DNA from: Chitinophagaceae bacterium
GTDB taxonomy: Bacteria > Bacteroidota > Bacteroidia > Chitinophagales > UBA10324
Direction of reading: 5' to 3'
Length of the DNA: 64,000 nucleotides
NCBI GenBank assembly: GCA_016717285.1
Contig: JADKFU010000001.1
Span: 248,001 to 312,000, forward strand
Shown here: positions 8,803 through 17,750 of the stretch, piece after piece
How the letters are laid out: every line of letters begins with the position of its first letter
Numbering within the stretch: the stretch's first letter is position 1
Notes under the pieces: generated by a model
What the model was told of the DNA's origin: nothing
What the model saw: the letters and a program-made list of their open reading frames with translations, nothing else
The model's database searches: none
Position numbers and translations under genes: made by a program

Positions 8803-10911
8803 ATGGCTCAGGATTTAAAGTTTACCCGAAACATCGGGATAGCTGCGCACATTGATGCCGGCAAAACAACTACTACAGAACGCATCCTGTACTACACAGG
8901 TGTTTCCCATAAAATAGGTGAAGTGCATGATGGCGCTGCCACAATGGACTGGATGGTGCAGGAAAAAGAACGTGGTATTACCATCACTTCTGCTGCAACA
9001 CGCTGTTTCTGGAAGTATAAGGACCATGAATACAAAGTAAATATTATTGATACGCCCGGTCACGTGGATTTTACAGTGGAGGTAGAACGCTCCTTGCGTG
9101 TATTGGATGGTATGGTTGCATTGTTCTGTGCAGTTTCAGGCGTAGAGCCACAATCAGAAACTGTTTGGCGCCAGGCCAACCGTTACAAAGTTCCCCGTAT
9201 TGGATTCGTTAATAAAATGGATCGTAGCGGTGCTGATTTTTTAGATGTTGTTAAGCAGGTGAAGGAAAAATTGGGTGCGAATCCTGTTCCGCTCCAACTG
9301 CCTATTGGTGCTGAAGATTCTTTCAAAGGGGTGGTGGATCTTGTACTTAATAAAGCGATAATCTGGGATGATACCACGCAGGGAATGACGTACAAAGAAA
9401 TTCCGATTCCGGAAGACATGGCAGACCTGGTGGAGGAATATCGTACGATCATGATTGAAGCGGTTGCTTCCTATGACGACAGGATTCTGGAGAAGTATCT
9501 TGAGGATGCAAATTCGCTTACAGTTGAAGAAGTGATGGAAGCCATTCGCAAAGCAACGATTGATATCGCTATCATACCGATGTTGTGTGGTTCTTCCTTT
9601 AAGAATAAGGGTGTTCAGGCCATGCTGGATGCGGTAATCACTTACCTGCCTTCTCCTATGGATCTCGAAGCGGTGAAGGGCATCAATCCGGATACGGAAG
9701 AAGAAATTTTCCGCAAACCTGATGCAAAGGAGCCATTCACAGCACTTGCTTTTAAGATCATGACCGATCCGTTTGTTGGTCGTCTGGCATTCTTCAGAGT
9801 TTATGCTGGTACGCTCAATGCCGGTTCCTATGTATTGAATACCCGGACAGATAAAAAGGAAAGGATTTCGCGAATTTTTCAGATGCATGCCAACAAGCAG
9901 AATCCGATTGATACAATTGAAGCTGGCGATATTGGAGCTGCAGTAGGCTTTAAAGAAATTCGCACCGGTGATACTTTGTGTGATGAAAAGCATCCGATCA
10001 TTCTGGAAACCATTAAGTTCCCCGATCCTGTTATATCGATTGCTGTGGAAGCCAAAACCCAGGCTGACGTTGATAAACTTGGGAATGCATTGTCAAAGCT
10101 TGCCGAGGAAGATCCGACATTTAAAGTGAGAGTGGATGATGAAACGAGCCAAACTATTATTAGTGGTATGGGTGAGTTGCACCTTGAAATCATTGTTGAT
10201 CGTCTGAAGCGTGAATTCAAGGTAGAATGTAACCAGGGAGCTCCGCAAGTGGCCTATAAAGAAACAATTACAAAGACGATCAAACACCGTGAAGTGTTCA
10301 AGAAGCAAACCGGTGGTCGTGGTAAGTTTGCTGATATACATGTGGAAGTTGGACCGGTAGGTGAAGGAGAAAAAGGGTTGGTATTCGTGAATGAAATTTT
10401 TGGAGGCTCCATCCCGCGTGAATTTGTTCCTCCTGTTCAGAAGGGATTCCAGGCAGCAATGTCTGCAGGTGTTTTGGCCGGTTTTCCTGTTGACGATCTT
10501 AAAGTAACGCTGTATGATGGAAGTTACCACAATGTGGATTCTGATCAGATGGCATTTGAGCTTTGTGCAAAATATGCTTTCCGGGAAGTATGTGCCAAAG
10601 CAAATCCAATTTTGCTGGAGCCAATCATGAAAGTAGAAATTGTTTCTCCTGAAGAATATACCGGTGATGTAGTGGGCGATTTAAATCGCCGCCGTGGTCA
10701 CCTTGAATCAATGGAAATGAAAGGCAACGCACAGGTGATCAAGGCCAAAGTGCCGCTCTCAGAAATGTTTGGTTACGTAACACAATTGCGTACCATCACA
10801 TCTGGCCGCGCGACTTCCATCATGGAATTTTCACACTATGCACCTGCGCCTGCGGCTATAACTGAGGATGTTGTTTCGAAAGCAAAAGGCAAGGTAAAGG
10901 CTGAGGCCTGA
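8803..10911 (+). CDS. fusA: Elongation factor G
   Basis: The 702-residue translational GTPase has P-loop AHIDAGKTTTTE near residue 16, RGITITSAAT (switch I), DTPGHVDF (G3) and NKMD (G4), followed by domains II-V with GMGELHLEI and GFPVDDLKVTLYDGSYH. It drives translocation of tRNA and mRNA on the ribosome. It ends the str operon; no tuf gene follows, unlike the classical operon. A terminator begins 30 bases after the stop. Confidence 0.98.
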   Translation: MAQDLKFTRNIGIAAHIDAGKTTTTERILYYTGVSHKIGEVHDGAATMDWMVQEKERGITITSAATRCFWKYKDHEYKVNIIDTPGHVDFTVEVERSLRVLDGMVALFCAVSGVEPQSETVWRQANRYKVPRIGFVNKMDRSGADFLDVVKQVKEKLGANPVPLQLPIGAEDSFKGVVDLVLNKAIIWDDTTQGMTYKEIPIPEDMADLVEEYRTIMIEAVASYDDRILEKYLEDANSLTVEEVMEAIRKATIDIAIIPMLCGSSFKNKGVQAMLDAVITYLPSPMDLEAVKGINPDTEEEIFRKPDAKEPFTALAFKIMTDPFVGRLAFFRVYAGTLNAGSYVLNTRTDKKERISRIFQMHANKQNPIDTIEAGDIGAAVGFKEIRTGDTLCDEKHPIILETIKFPDPVISIAVEAKTQADVDKLGNALSKLAEEDPTFKVRVDDETSQTIISGMGELHLEIIVDRLKREFKVECNQGAPQVAYKETITKTIKHREVFKKQTGGRGKFADIHVEVGPVGEGEKGLVFVNEIFGGSIPREFVPPVQKGFQAAMSAGVLAGFPVDDLKVTLYDGSYHNVDSDQMAFELCAKYAFREVCAKANPILLEPIMKVEIVSPEEYTGDVVGDLNRRRGHLESMEMKGNAQVIKAKVPLSEMFGYVTQLRTITSGRATSIMEFSHYAPAPAAITEDVVSKAKGKVKAEA

Positions 10912-10940
10912 AGTCTTTTAACATATTAAAATTGAGTTGA

Positions 10941-10966
10941 GCCCTCTGATTTTCAGGGGGCTTTTC
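10941..10966 (+). terminator. Str operon terminator
   Basis: GCCCTCTGA pairs with TCAGGGGGC (one G-T) around a TTT loop and is followed by TTTTC, 30 bases after the fusA stop. Confidence 0.85.
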
Positions 10967-11079
10967 ATTGTGAATTTGTGCAGGATGAAACTGAATACCG
11001 CAAAAGCAATATTTGTCATCTAACTGTAAAACGAGGAGCATTTCTATTAAATACTGACCACCATAAGTATTATTGTTTT

Positions 11080-11093
11080 AAACGGCGCCGTTT
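11080..11093. repeat. Perfect 14-bp palindrome AAACGGCGCCGTTT
   Basis: The two 7-bp arms are exact reverse complements, without a loop, in the gap between fusA and rpsJ and 34 bases before a small ORF. This shape fits a dimeric regulator site. No regulator can be named. Confidence 0.4.
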
Positions 11094-11126
11094 TTGACCA
11101 GTCTGCGTTTCATAAACATTACTACC

Positions 11127-11225
11127 ATGAAAATCAAAAGTCAGCTGATCAGCGAAATTGGTGGATGGTTCCTTGCCGCTACATTTATGTTTATCGTTGT
11201 AAAAATGATTATATCGCTGTTTTAA
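11127..11225 (+). CDS. Putative 32-residue single-pass membrane peptide
   Basis: The short ORF encodes a charged N-terminus (MKIKSQLISEIGGW) followed by one hydrophobic helix (residues 15-32, FLAATFMFIVVKMIISLF) and a TAA stop. This layout is typical of small membrane proteins. It sits between the str terminator and the S10 promoter, in a 524-base gap with no other gene. No Shine-Dalgarno is seen, but Bacteroidota often lack one. It could be chance; conservation in relatives would decide. Confidence 0.45.
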   Translation: MKIKSQLISEIGGWFLAATFMFIVVKMIISLF

Positions 11226-11374
11226 CGGCGCTCAATATTTCAGTTTCCAATTTTTGCTTGATTAATTTTCACGCTGCCCCATAATAATACGGTTTTTGCC
11301 TGTATGGACATTACTCTATAACCGGCCGTTATCGGACGGTTTATAAATCAAATGCAAAAATCTTTGTTTGGCTA

Positions 11375-11405
11375 TTGGAGAAACAAAGTAGTTTTTATAC
11401 CTTTG
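11375..11405 (+). promoter_or_regulatory. S10 operon promoter (TTG / TACCTTTG)
   Basis: TTG at 11375-11377 and TACCTTTG at 11398-11405 are spaced by 20 bases. The rpsJ start lies 31 bases further on, so the leader is too short for an L4-type attenuator as in E. coli. Confidence 0.75.
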
Positions 11406-11435
11406 CAATCCGTTTTTAAAAGCTCATTGAAATAA

Positions 11436-11741
11436 ATGGCACAGAGAATCAGAATTAAGTTATTGTCGTATGATCACAGTCTTGTTGACAAAAGCTGTGA
11501 AAAGATTGTGAAAACGGTGCGCAGCACCGGTGCCGTTGTGGCGGGGCCAATACCTCTTCCCACCGAAACTAAAATTTTCACGGTGTTGCGTTCTCCGCAC
11601 GTGAATAAGAAAGCCCGCGAACAGTTTAAACTCTGTACATACAAACGCTTACTTGATATTTACACCTCATCATCCAAAACTGTGGATGCGCTGAGCAAAT
11701 TGGAATTGCCCAGTGGTGTTGAGATTAACATTAAAGGTTAA
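11436..11741 (+). CDS. rpsJ: 30S ribosomal protein uS10
   Basis: The 101-residue protein begins MAQRIRIKLLSYDHSLVD and contains the conserved SPHVNKKAREQF loop. It is a 30S head protein that also joins NusB in antitermination complexes. It is the first gene of the 30-gene S10-spc-alpha run, 14 bases ahead of rplC and directly behind its own promoter. Confidence 0.98.
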   Translation: MAQRIRIKLLSYDHSLVDKSCEKIVKTVRSTGAVVAGPIPLPTETKIFTVLRSPHVNKKAREQFKLCTYKRLLDIYTSSSKTVDALSKLELPSGVEINIKG

Positions 11742-11755
11742 AAGACACTACCAAC

Positions 11756-12380
11756 ATGAAAGGCATAATTGGAAAAAAGGTCGGGATGACCAGCTACTTT
11801 GACGAAAACGGGAAGAATATTCCCTGTACGCTTATAGAAGCCGGCCCTTGTGTGATTACACAAATCAAAACCAACGACGCAGACGGCTACAGCGCTGTTC
11901 AATTGGGATATGATACCAAGAAAGATAAGAATACGAGTAAGCCACTTCAGAAGCATTTTGCGAAAGCCGGAACTCCTGCCAAAAGGAAGTTGCTTGAATT
12001 TCGTGATTTTGAATTGGAGAAGGGCCTTGGCGATACCATATCAGTAGATATTTTCGCTGAAGGAGACAAAGTAAATGTGGTGGGTGTTTCCAAAGGAAAA
12101 GGATTCCAGGGTGTTGTAAAGAGACACGGATTTCATGGTGTGGGAGGGCAAACTCACGGTCAGCATGACCGCAACAGGGCACCTGGATCATTAGGGGGGT
12201 TCTTCGTATCCTTCCAGGGTTTTCAAAGGGTTGCGCATGGCAGGTCGTGATGGCGGAAAAACTATAAAGATTCGTAATGTTTCCGTGCTTAGAATATTTG
12301 CCGATAAGAACCTGATGGTGGTAAATGGTTGCATACCCGGACCAAAAGGATCTTATGTAGTTATCAAAAATGAAAATTAA
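11756..12380 (+). CDS. rplC: 50S ribosomal protein uL3, frameshifted as given
   Basis: The frame from 11756 carries typical uL3 sequence (MKGIIGKKVGMTSYF, HGVGGQTHGQHDRNRAPGSL) but shifts at the GGGGGG run near 12193-12198 and then stops at 12250. Removing one G restores SSYPSRVFKGLRMAGRDGG and a normal C-terminus ending VIKNEN, stop at 12378-12380, 207 residues in all. uL3 is essential and sits next to the peptidyl transferase centre, so an indel error in the G run is the likely cause. Confidence 0.95.
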
Positions 12381-12410
12381 AAGGGCTTCACCGCTATTAA
12401 TAATACGATC

Positions 12411-13037
12411 ATGAAAGTTGATGTTTTAAAAACAGATGGTAATAAAGCAGGAAGAAGCGTTGAGCTTCCGGATTCCTTTTTTGGAGTGGAGCCCAATGAC
12501 CATGCTATTTACCTTACGGTGAAGCAGTTTCTGGCTAACCAGCGCCAGGGCACACACAAAGCGAAAGAGAAATGGGAAGTTTCAGGATCAACCAAAAAAC
12601 TTCATAAGCAAAAAGGCACTGGTGGTTCAAGAAAAGGGAGTATTAAAAGCCCGTTGTTTCCGGGTGGTGGCAGAGTGTTCGGACCAAAACCACGTGACTA
12701 TAGTTTTAAGTTGAATCAAAAAGTTAAAGATCTCGCCAAAAAGTCCGCACTGTCTTATAAAGCAAAGGACAATGGCATCGCAATCATCGAAGATTTTTCC
12801 TTGACCAATCCAAAGACTAAAGAATTTGTTCAGATCCTGAAAAATCTGGGTTTATCAGGCAAGAAGACTATCGTGATTGTAAATGAAGCAGATGATCGTT
12901 TAATGATAGCCAGCCGCAATGTTCAAAAAAGCCGCATTGCCAAGGTGAGTGATTTGAATACATACGAAATCATGAATGCTTCAACACTTGTTTTTGTGGA
13001 AAGCAGTTTGAAACATTTTGAAGCAGTTAACAACTAA
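12411..13037 (+). CDS. rplD: 50S ribosomal protein uL4
   Basis: The 208-residue protein has the extended internal loop with NQRQGTHKAKEKWEVSGS and GGGRVFGPKPRDYSF that lines the exit tunnel. In E. coli uL4 also represses its own operon through the S10 leader; the leader here is too short for that. It lies 30 bases after rplC and 12 bases before rplW. Confidence 0.97.
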   Translation: MKVDVLKTDGNKAGRSVELPDSFFGVEPNDHAIYLTVKQFLANQRQGTHKAKEKWEVSGSTKKLHKQKGTGGSRKGSIKSPLFPGGGRVFGPKPRDYSFKLNQKVKDLAKKSALSYKAKDNGIAIIEDFSLTNPKTKEFVQILKNLGLSGKKTIVIVNEADDRLMIASRNVQKSRIAKVSDLNTYEIMNASTLVFVESSLKHFEAVNN

Positions 13038-13049
13038 AGAAGAATTATC

Positions 13050-13343
13050 ATGGGAGAAATACTAATCAGGCCATTAATTTCGGAGAAGTTGAATTCGCTT
13101 AGTCAGAAATTCAATAAGGTTGGTTTTGTAGTGGCCAGAAATGCGAATAAGATTCAGATTAAGAATGTAGTGGAGAAAATGTATGGAGTGACTGTTAAAT
13201 CAGTGGCTACTTCAGTTCTTCCTGGTAAGACAAAACAAAGAAGTACAAGAAAAGGTGTTTCGACAGGGATGAAGAGTCCGATCAAGAAAGCATACGTGAC
13301 CCTTGCAAAAGGCGAAGCGATTGATTTCTACGCAAACATCTGA
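13050..13343 (+). CDS. rplW: 50S ribosomal protein uL23
   Basis: The 97-residue protein contains RPLISEKLNSL near the N-terminus and the basic loop GKTKQRSTRKGVSTG. uL23 sits at the tunnel exit and docks trigger factor and SRP. Its position between rplD and rplB is canonical. Confidence 0.96.
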   Translation: MGEILIRPLISEKLNSLSQKFNKVGFVVARNANKIQIKNVVEKMYGVTVKSVATSVLPGKTKQRSTRKGVSTGMKSPIKKAYVTLAKGEAIDFYANI

Positions 13344-13434
13344 TCATTCAGAGTGCAAACACAGTTGTTGAAATCAGCAACGTGAAAAGACGAATAGCAA
13401 CTAACGTTAAAGATTAGCGGAAAAGTAATCAAAG

Positions 13435-14259
13435 ATGGCAGTAAGAAAATTAAATCCGGTTACACCGGGATCAAGGTTCAGAATCGTCAATGCTTTTGCA
13501 GAGATAACTACCAATACTCCTGAAAAGAGTTTGCTGGAACCCATTAAGAAAACCGGTGGAAGAAACAGCGATGGACATCGCGCAATGCGATATATCGGTG
13601 GCGGACATAAACAGATGTACCGTGTTATCGACTTTAAAAGGGACAAACATGGTGTTCCCGGTGAAGTGAAATCCATTGAATACGATCCGAACCGCACCAC
13701 ATTTATTTCTCTCATTAATTATAAGGACGGAGAAAAAAGATACATACTTGCTCCTGCCGGTATTAAAGTTGGACAAACAATTATTTCAGGTCCGGATGCA
13801 CCTCCTGAAATCGGTAATGCGCTTTTCCTGAAGGATATTCCGCTGGGTACCATCATTCATAATATTGAACTCCATCCTGGTAAAGGGGGTGCGATGGCAC
13901 GTAGCGCCGGTGCAAATGCACAGTTAAGTGCCCGGGAAGGCAAGTACGCGATCATTAAACTTCCTTCAGGTGAAAACAGAATGGTGCTTGCAAATTGTAT
14001 TGCCACCATAGGTTCAGCTTCCAATTCAGACCATAACACAGAAAGATCAGGTAAGGCAGGTCGCAACAGGTGGAAAGGTGTTCGTCCGCGTGTTCGTGGT
14101 GTTGCCATGAATCCTGTTGATCACCCAATGGGTGGTGGTGAAGGAAAGGCTTCCGGTGGACATCCGCGTTCAAGAACAAGTAAATACGCGAAGGGAATGA
14201 AAACACGCCATCCTAAAAATGTATCTAATAAATTCATCATTAGCAGGAAGAAGAAATAG
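13435..14259 (+). CDS. rplB: 50S ribosomal protein uL2
   Basis: The 274-residue protein has the uL2 signatures GRNSDGHRAMRYIGGGHK, MARSAGANAQLSAREG and the C-terminal PVDHPMGGGEGKASGG with the conserved histidine near the peptidyl transferase centre. It is required for subunit association. A 91-base gap separates it from rplW. Confidence 0.98.
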   Translation: MAVRKLNPVTPGSRFRIVNAFAEITTNTPEKSLLEPIKKTGGRNSDGHRAMRYIGGGHKQMYRVIDFKRDKHGVPGEVKSIEYDPNRTTFISLINYKDGEKRYILAPAGIKVGQTIISGPDAPPEIGNALFLKDIPLGTIIHNIELHPGKGGAMARSAGANAQLSAREGKYAIIKLPSGENRMVLANCIATIGSASNSDHNTERSGKAGRNRWKGVRPRVRGVAMNPVDHPMGGGEGKASGGHPRSRTSKYAKGMKTRHPKNVSNKFIISRKKK

Positions 14260-14331
14260 CGACGAACTCTTTTAGCCGAAGAGTTGAATAAAATAAATGA
14301 TTAACTGATCAAGCATAACTAATCATCAAGA

Positions 14332-14601
14332 ATGAGCAGAAGTATAAAAAAAGGACCTTACGTAGATCACAATCTCCAGGAGAAAGTGGACAAAATGACC
14401 AGCAGCGGCAAGAAAACCGTGATTAAAACATGGTCGCGTCGCTCCACTATTACGCCTGAGTTTGTGGGAAATACATTTGCTGTCCATAATGGTAACAAGT
14501 TCATACCCATCTATGTAAGTGAAAACATGGTCGGGCATAAACTGGGAGAGTTTGCTCCTACACGGAATTTCAAAGGTCATTCATCAAAGAAAATTAGCTA
14601 A
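14332..14601 (+). CDS. rpsS: 30S ribosomal protein uS19
   Basis: The 89-residue protein begins MSRSIKKGPYVDHNL and holds the signature VGHKLGEFAPTRNFKGH. It forms the 30S head with uS13. The stop is three bases before the rplV start, indicating tight coupling. Confidence 0.98.
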   Translation: MSRSIKKGPYVDHNLQEKVDKMTSSGKKTVIKTWSRRSTITPEFVGNTFAVHNGNKFIPIYVSENMVGHKLGEFAPTRNFKGHSSKKIS

Positions 14602-14604
14602 GCC

Positions 14605-15075
14605 ATGGCAGAAGCAAGAGCCATATTGAGAAATTGCCCTTCTTCCCCACGGAAGATGCGCTATGTTGCTGACATGATTCGCGGCATGGATGCTGAAAAA
14701 GCATTGTTTGTGTTGCAGCACAGTGCAAAGTATGGTGCAAAACCAATGGAGAAATTGTTGAGGTCGGCAATTGATAATTGGGAGAAGAAAAATGAAGGAA
14801 TCCGCATTGAGGATGCTCAACTGATTGTAAAAACATTATTTGTTGATGGTGGCGCAATGCTAAAGCGTTGGTTACCGGCACCTCATGGTCGTGCCTACAA
14901 AAAACGGAAACGTTCAAATCATGTTACGCTGGTAGTTGATTCGAAACCTGCTGTGGTAGAAACACCTGGAAAATTTAAGAAGAAAGCGACGGAAAACAAA
15001 GTGGAACCAACCGTTGAAGCGCCGGCAAAAAAGGCGAGAAGCAAGAAAGCGCCTAAAGAAACAGTAACAGCATAA
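14605..15075 (+). CDS. rplV: 50S ribosomal protein uL22
   Basis: The core (residues 1-115) has the family start AEARAILRNCPSSPRKMRYV and the beta-hairpin end LPAPHGRAYKKRKRSNHVTL, which lines the exit tunnel at the macrolide site. About 35 extra residues rich in Lys, Ala and Glu follow (residues 122-156), a tail also seen on other ribosomal proteins in this cluster. Confidence 0.97.
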   Translation: MAEARAILRNCPSSPRKMRYVADMIRGMDAEKALFVLQHSAKYGAKPMEKLLRSAIDNWEKKNEGIRIEDAQLIVKTLFVDGGAMLKRWLPAPHGRAYKKRKRSNHVTLVVDSKPAVVETPGKFKKKATENKVEPTVEAPAKKARSKKAPKETVTA

Positions 15076-15108
15076 ACTTAAATAACCCAAATAGAATAAG
15101 ATAACTGC

Positions 15109-15879
15109 ATGGGACAAAAAGCAAATCCGATTGGTAACCGACTCGGAATCATTAGAGGATGGGAATCCAACTGGTACGGTGGACGTGAGTTTGCCGCTAA
15201 CCTGGTAGGTGACGAGAAAATCCGCAACTACCTCAGGGCACGTATCACAAAAGGTGGACTGGCGCAAATAGTAATTGAGCGGACATTGAACCGCATCACC
15301 ATTACCATTCATACCTCACGTCCTGGTATCATCATCGGGAAAGGTGGTGGAGAAGTGGACAGGATTAAGGAGGAATTGAAAAAACTTACGGACAAGGAAG
15401 TTCAGATCAACATAGTTGAGATCCGTCGTCCGGAAATCGAAGCAGCAATTGTAGGTGATACGATTGCACGGCAGATTGAAGCACGTATCAATTACCGCCG
15501 TGCGATAAAAATGTCGCTTGCTTCAGCACTCAGAATGGGTGCAGAAGGAATAAAAGTGAGAATCAGTGGACGTTTGGGTGGTGCGGAAATAGCACGTTCA
15601 GAAGAAATTAAACAAGGTCGTGTCCCCTTGCATACCTTCCGCGCTGATATTGATTATGCATTGTCGGAAGCACAAACAGTGTACGGAAAAATCGGAATTA
15701 AGGTGTGGATTTGTAAAGGAGAGATTTATGGCAAACGCGATCTGTCGCCAAACGTAGGACAAAAAACTACTGAAATGCAACGTCCTAAGAGCGGAACCGG
15801 TGGCAGTGGTGCAGGTGGAAGAAGAGGTGGAAGTGGCGGAGGAAGAGGAAAGGATCGTGAACGTCCTGAAAGAGATTAG
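15109..15879 (+). CDS. rpsC: 30S ribosomal protein uS3
   Basis: The 256-residue protein has the type II KH motif GIIIGKGGGEVDRIKEEL and the C-terminal domain with GRLGGAEIARSEEIKQG and DIDYALSEAQTVYGKIG. The last 35 residues are a Gly/Arg/Ser-rich tail. uS3 is at the mRNA entry tunnel and contributes to helicase activity. Confidence 0.98.
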   Translation: MGQKANPIGNRLGIIRGWESNWYGGREFAANLVGDEKIRNYLRARITKGGLAQIVIERTLNRITITIHTSRPGIIIGKGGGEVDRIKEELKKLTDKEVQINIVEIRRPEIEAAIVGDTIARQIEARINYRRAIKMSLASALRMGAEGIKVRISGRLGGAEIARSEEIKQGRVPLHTFRADIDYALSEAQTVYGKIGIKVWICKGEIYGKRDLSPNVGQKTTEMQRPKSGTGGSGAGGRRGGSGGGRGKDRERPERD

Positions 15880-15951
15880 TACCGTTAATTATTCTGTAAG
15901 AAGACTATAAAAGAATAAAGAGAAAGAAAGAACCAGTAAAGAGCAGTAAAT

Positions 15952-16371
15952 ATGTTACAACCGAAAAAAACCAAATACCGCAAGACCCAACGAGGCAAGA
16001 TGAAGGGTAATGAACAACGTGGGTTCACGCTCTCGTTCGGTTCATTCGGATTAAAGACGCTGGACGAAGCCTGGTTGACAGATAAACAATTGGAAGCTGC
16101 CCGTGTCGCTTTAACCCGTCACATGAAACGTGAAGGTCAGGTGTGGATTCGTGTTTTTCCTGATAAGCCACTTACCAAAAAACCTGCAGAGGTACGGATG
16201 GGTAAGGGTAAGGGAAACCCGGAAGGATGGGTAGCGCCTGTTAAGCCCGGAAGAATTCTGTTCGAAGCGGAAGGTGTAGCATTAAGTATTGCTAAAGAAG
16301 CCATGCAACTGGCGGCAGATAAATTACCGGTACATACAAAGTTTGTAGTAGCGAGAGATTACAAAGCTTAA
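15952..16371 (+). CDS. rplP: 50S ribosomal protein uL16
   Basis: The 139-residue protein starts MLQPKKTKYRKTQRGK and contains FGSFGLKTLDEAWLTDKQ and RMGKGKGNPEGWVAPVKPG. It organises the A site of the large subunit. The order rpsC-rplP-rpmC is canonical. Confidence 0.98.
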   Translation: MLQPKKTKYRKTQRGKMKGNEQRGFTLSFGSFGLKTLDEAWLTDKQLEAARVALTRHMKREGQVWIRVFPDKPLTKKPAEVRMGKGKGNPEGWVAPVKPGRILFEAEGVALSIAKEAMQLAADKLPVHTKFVVARDYKA

Positions 16372-16386
16372 AAAAAGTGAAGCATA

Positions 16387-16608
16387 ATGGCTAAGAAAAA
16401 ATTGAACCTTAAGGATCTTACCACTGCTGAAGTGGTTGAAAAGTTGAAAGAGGATGGTGCGCATTACACCAAGATGAAATTCAATCATGTGGTAACCACT
16501 CTTGAAAATCCTATGACGTTGCGACAGCTTCGCAGGGATATTGCGCGCATGAAAACTGAATTGAAACAACGTTCGCTGACGGAATCAAAAGTGGAAAGCA
16601 AATCATAA
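16387..16608 (+). CDS. rpmC: 50S ribosomal protein uL29
   Basis: The 73-residue helical protein contains the family motif PMTLRQLRRDIARMKTELKQR split across its second helix. It lies at the tunnel exit next to uL23 and starts 15 bases after rplP. Confidence 0.95.
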   Translation: MAKKKLNLKDLTTAEVVEKLKEDGAHYTKMKFNHVVTTLENPMTLRQLRRDIARMKTELKQRSLTESKVESKS

Positions 16609-16657
16609 CAATCGGGAAACAGTAATCCTGATCATCAATTAAAGAGGTAAGAAATTC

Positions 16658-16912
16658 ATGGAAAGAAATCTCAGAAAATCAAGAATAGGTGTAGTTACCA
16701 GTAACAAGATGAGCAAAACCATCACGGTTTCCATCGAAAGAAAGGTGAAGCATCCGCTCTATGGTAAGTATCTTAAGAAGACCAAGAAAATGATGGCGCA
16801 CGATGAAAAACAGGAATGTTCTATTGGCGATACTGTAAGAATCATGGAAACGAAGCCTGTTAGCAAAAACAAACGGTGGAGACTTGTTGAAGTGATAGAA
16901 AAAGTAAAATAG
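16658..16912 (+). CDS. rpsQ: 30S ribosomal protein uS17
   Basis: The 84-residue OB-fold protein contains RIGVVTSNKMSKTITVSIER and HPLYGKYLKKTKK, the conserved strands that bind 16S rRNA early in assembly. It lies between rpmC and rplN. Confidence 0.97.
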   Translation: MERNLRKSRIGVVTSNKMSKTITVSIERKVKHPLYGKYLKKTKKMMAHDEKQECSIGDTVRIMETKPVSKNKRWRLVEVIEKVK

Positions 16913-16998
16913 TAATTAGGCCACTCGCATTGAATTGCCGGTTTTTAAATCAGCGTTTAACAGCAGGTTGACAATACAAGAAAAAAGAATTTAGAGCA

Positions 16999-17367
16999 AT
17001 GATACAGACAGAATCAAGATTGACGGTGGCAGATAACAGCGGGGCACGGGAAGTGCTGGTGATTCGGCTGTTGGGCCATTCACATCAACGCTATGCATCA
17101 GTAGGTGACGTAGTAATTGTTACTGCAAAGGATGTGATTCCCGCCGGCCAATTGAAAAAAGGAACTGTTTCAAAAGCCGTGATCGTAAGAACAAAGAAGA
17201 GAATTCGCAGGAAGGATGGTTCTTATATCCGTTTTGACGACAATGCATGCGTATTGCTGAACCCTTCTGATGAACCAAGAGGAACCCGCATTTTTGGCCC
17301 TGTGGCAAGAGAACTGCGGGAGAAGCAATTCATGAAGATTATTTCTTTAGCACCTGAAGTACTATAA
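16999..17367 (+). CDS. rplN: 50S ribosomal protein uL14
   Basis: The 122-residue protein starts MIQTESRLTVADNSGAREV and contains KGTVSKAVIVRTKK and FDDNACVLLN, matching uL14 over its full length. It forms intersubunit bridges. It is the first gene of the spc segment, and its stop is two bases before the rplX start. Confidence 0.98.
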   Translation: MIQTESRLTVADNSGAREVLVIRLLGHSHQRYASVGDVVIVTAKDVIPAGQLKKGTVSKAVIVRTKKRIRRKDGSYIRFDDNACVLLNPSDEPRGTRIFGPVARELREKQFMKIISLAPEVL

Positions 17368-17369
17368 CC

Positions 17370-17729
17370 ATGAGCAATACAAAAAATACGACAACCCGGT
17401 TTAAGACGAAAACACATGTTAAGAAAAATGACATGGTGTATGTTCGTTCGGGTGATGACAAAGGAAAGAAAGGCCGCGTGCTGGAAGTGATGGTGGATAA
17501 GATGAAGGCTTTGGTGGAAGGAGTGAATATCGTTTCGCGCCATACCAAACCGAATGCGAAAAATACGCAGGGTGGTATTGTGAAAAAGGAAGCACCGGTG
17601 CACATTTCCAAGCTAATGTTGCTGGACCCTAAAGATGGTAAGCCAACCCGCGTAGGCAGAAAAAGAGAGAATGAAAAATCAGTGCGTTTCGCCAAAGGCA
17701 GGGTTCGTTCCGGCCAGGTGATAAAATAA
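17370..17729 (+). CDS. rplX: 50S ribosomal protein uL24
   Basis: The 119-residue protein carries the KOW motif MVYVRSGDDKGKKGRVLEV and the following HTKPNAKNTQGGIVKKE, a standard uL24. It begins assembly of the 50S subunit. ATG at 17370 follows rplN immediately. Confidence 0.96.
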   Translation: MSNTKNTTTRFKTKTHVKKNDMVYVRSGDDKGKKGRVLEVMVDKMKALVEGVNIVSRHTKPNAKNTQGGIVKKEAPVHISKLMLLDPKDGKPTRVGRKRENEKSVRFAKGRVRSGQVIK

Positions 17730-17750
17730 ACTTCTTAAAGAATCAGTGTA

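Noticed and set aside
9241..9993. Antisense ORF of 250 residues within fusA
   Set aside because: It is fully opposite a highly conserved gene, with no recognisable domain; long antisense ORFs are expected against conserved coding sequence.
10912..11435. L4-type attenuator leader for the S10 operon
   Set aside because: The promoter lies only about 31 bases before rpsJ, so the transcript has no room for a long regulatory leader.
11756..12250. Programmed frameshifting in rplC
   Set aside because: The site is a plain G run without a known stimulatory structure, and similar indels affect at least six other genes in the window.
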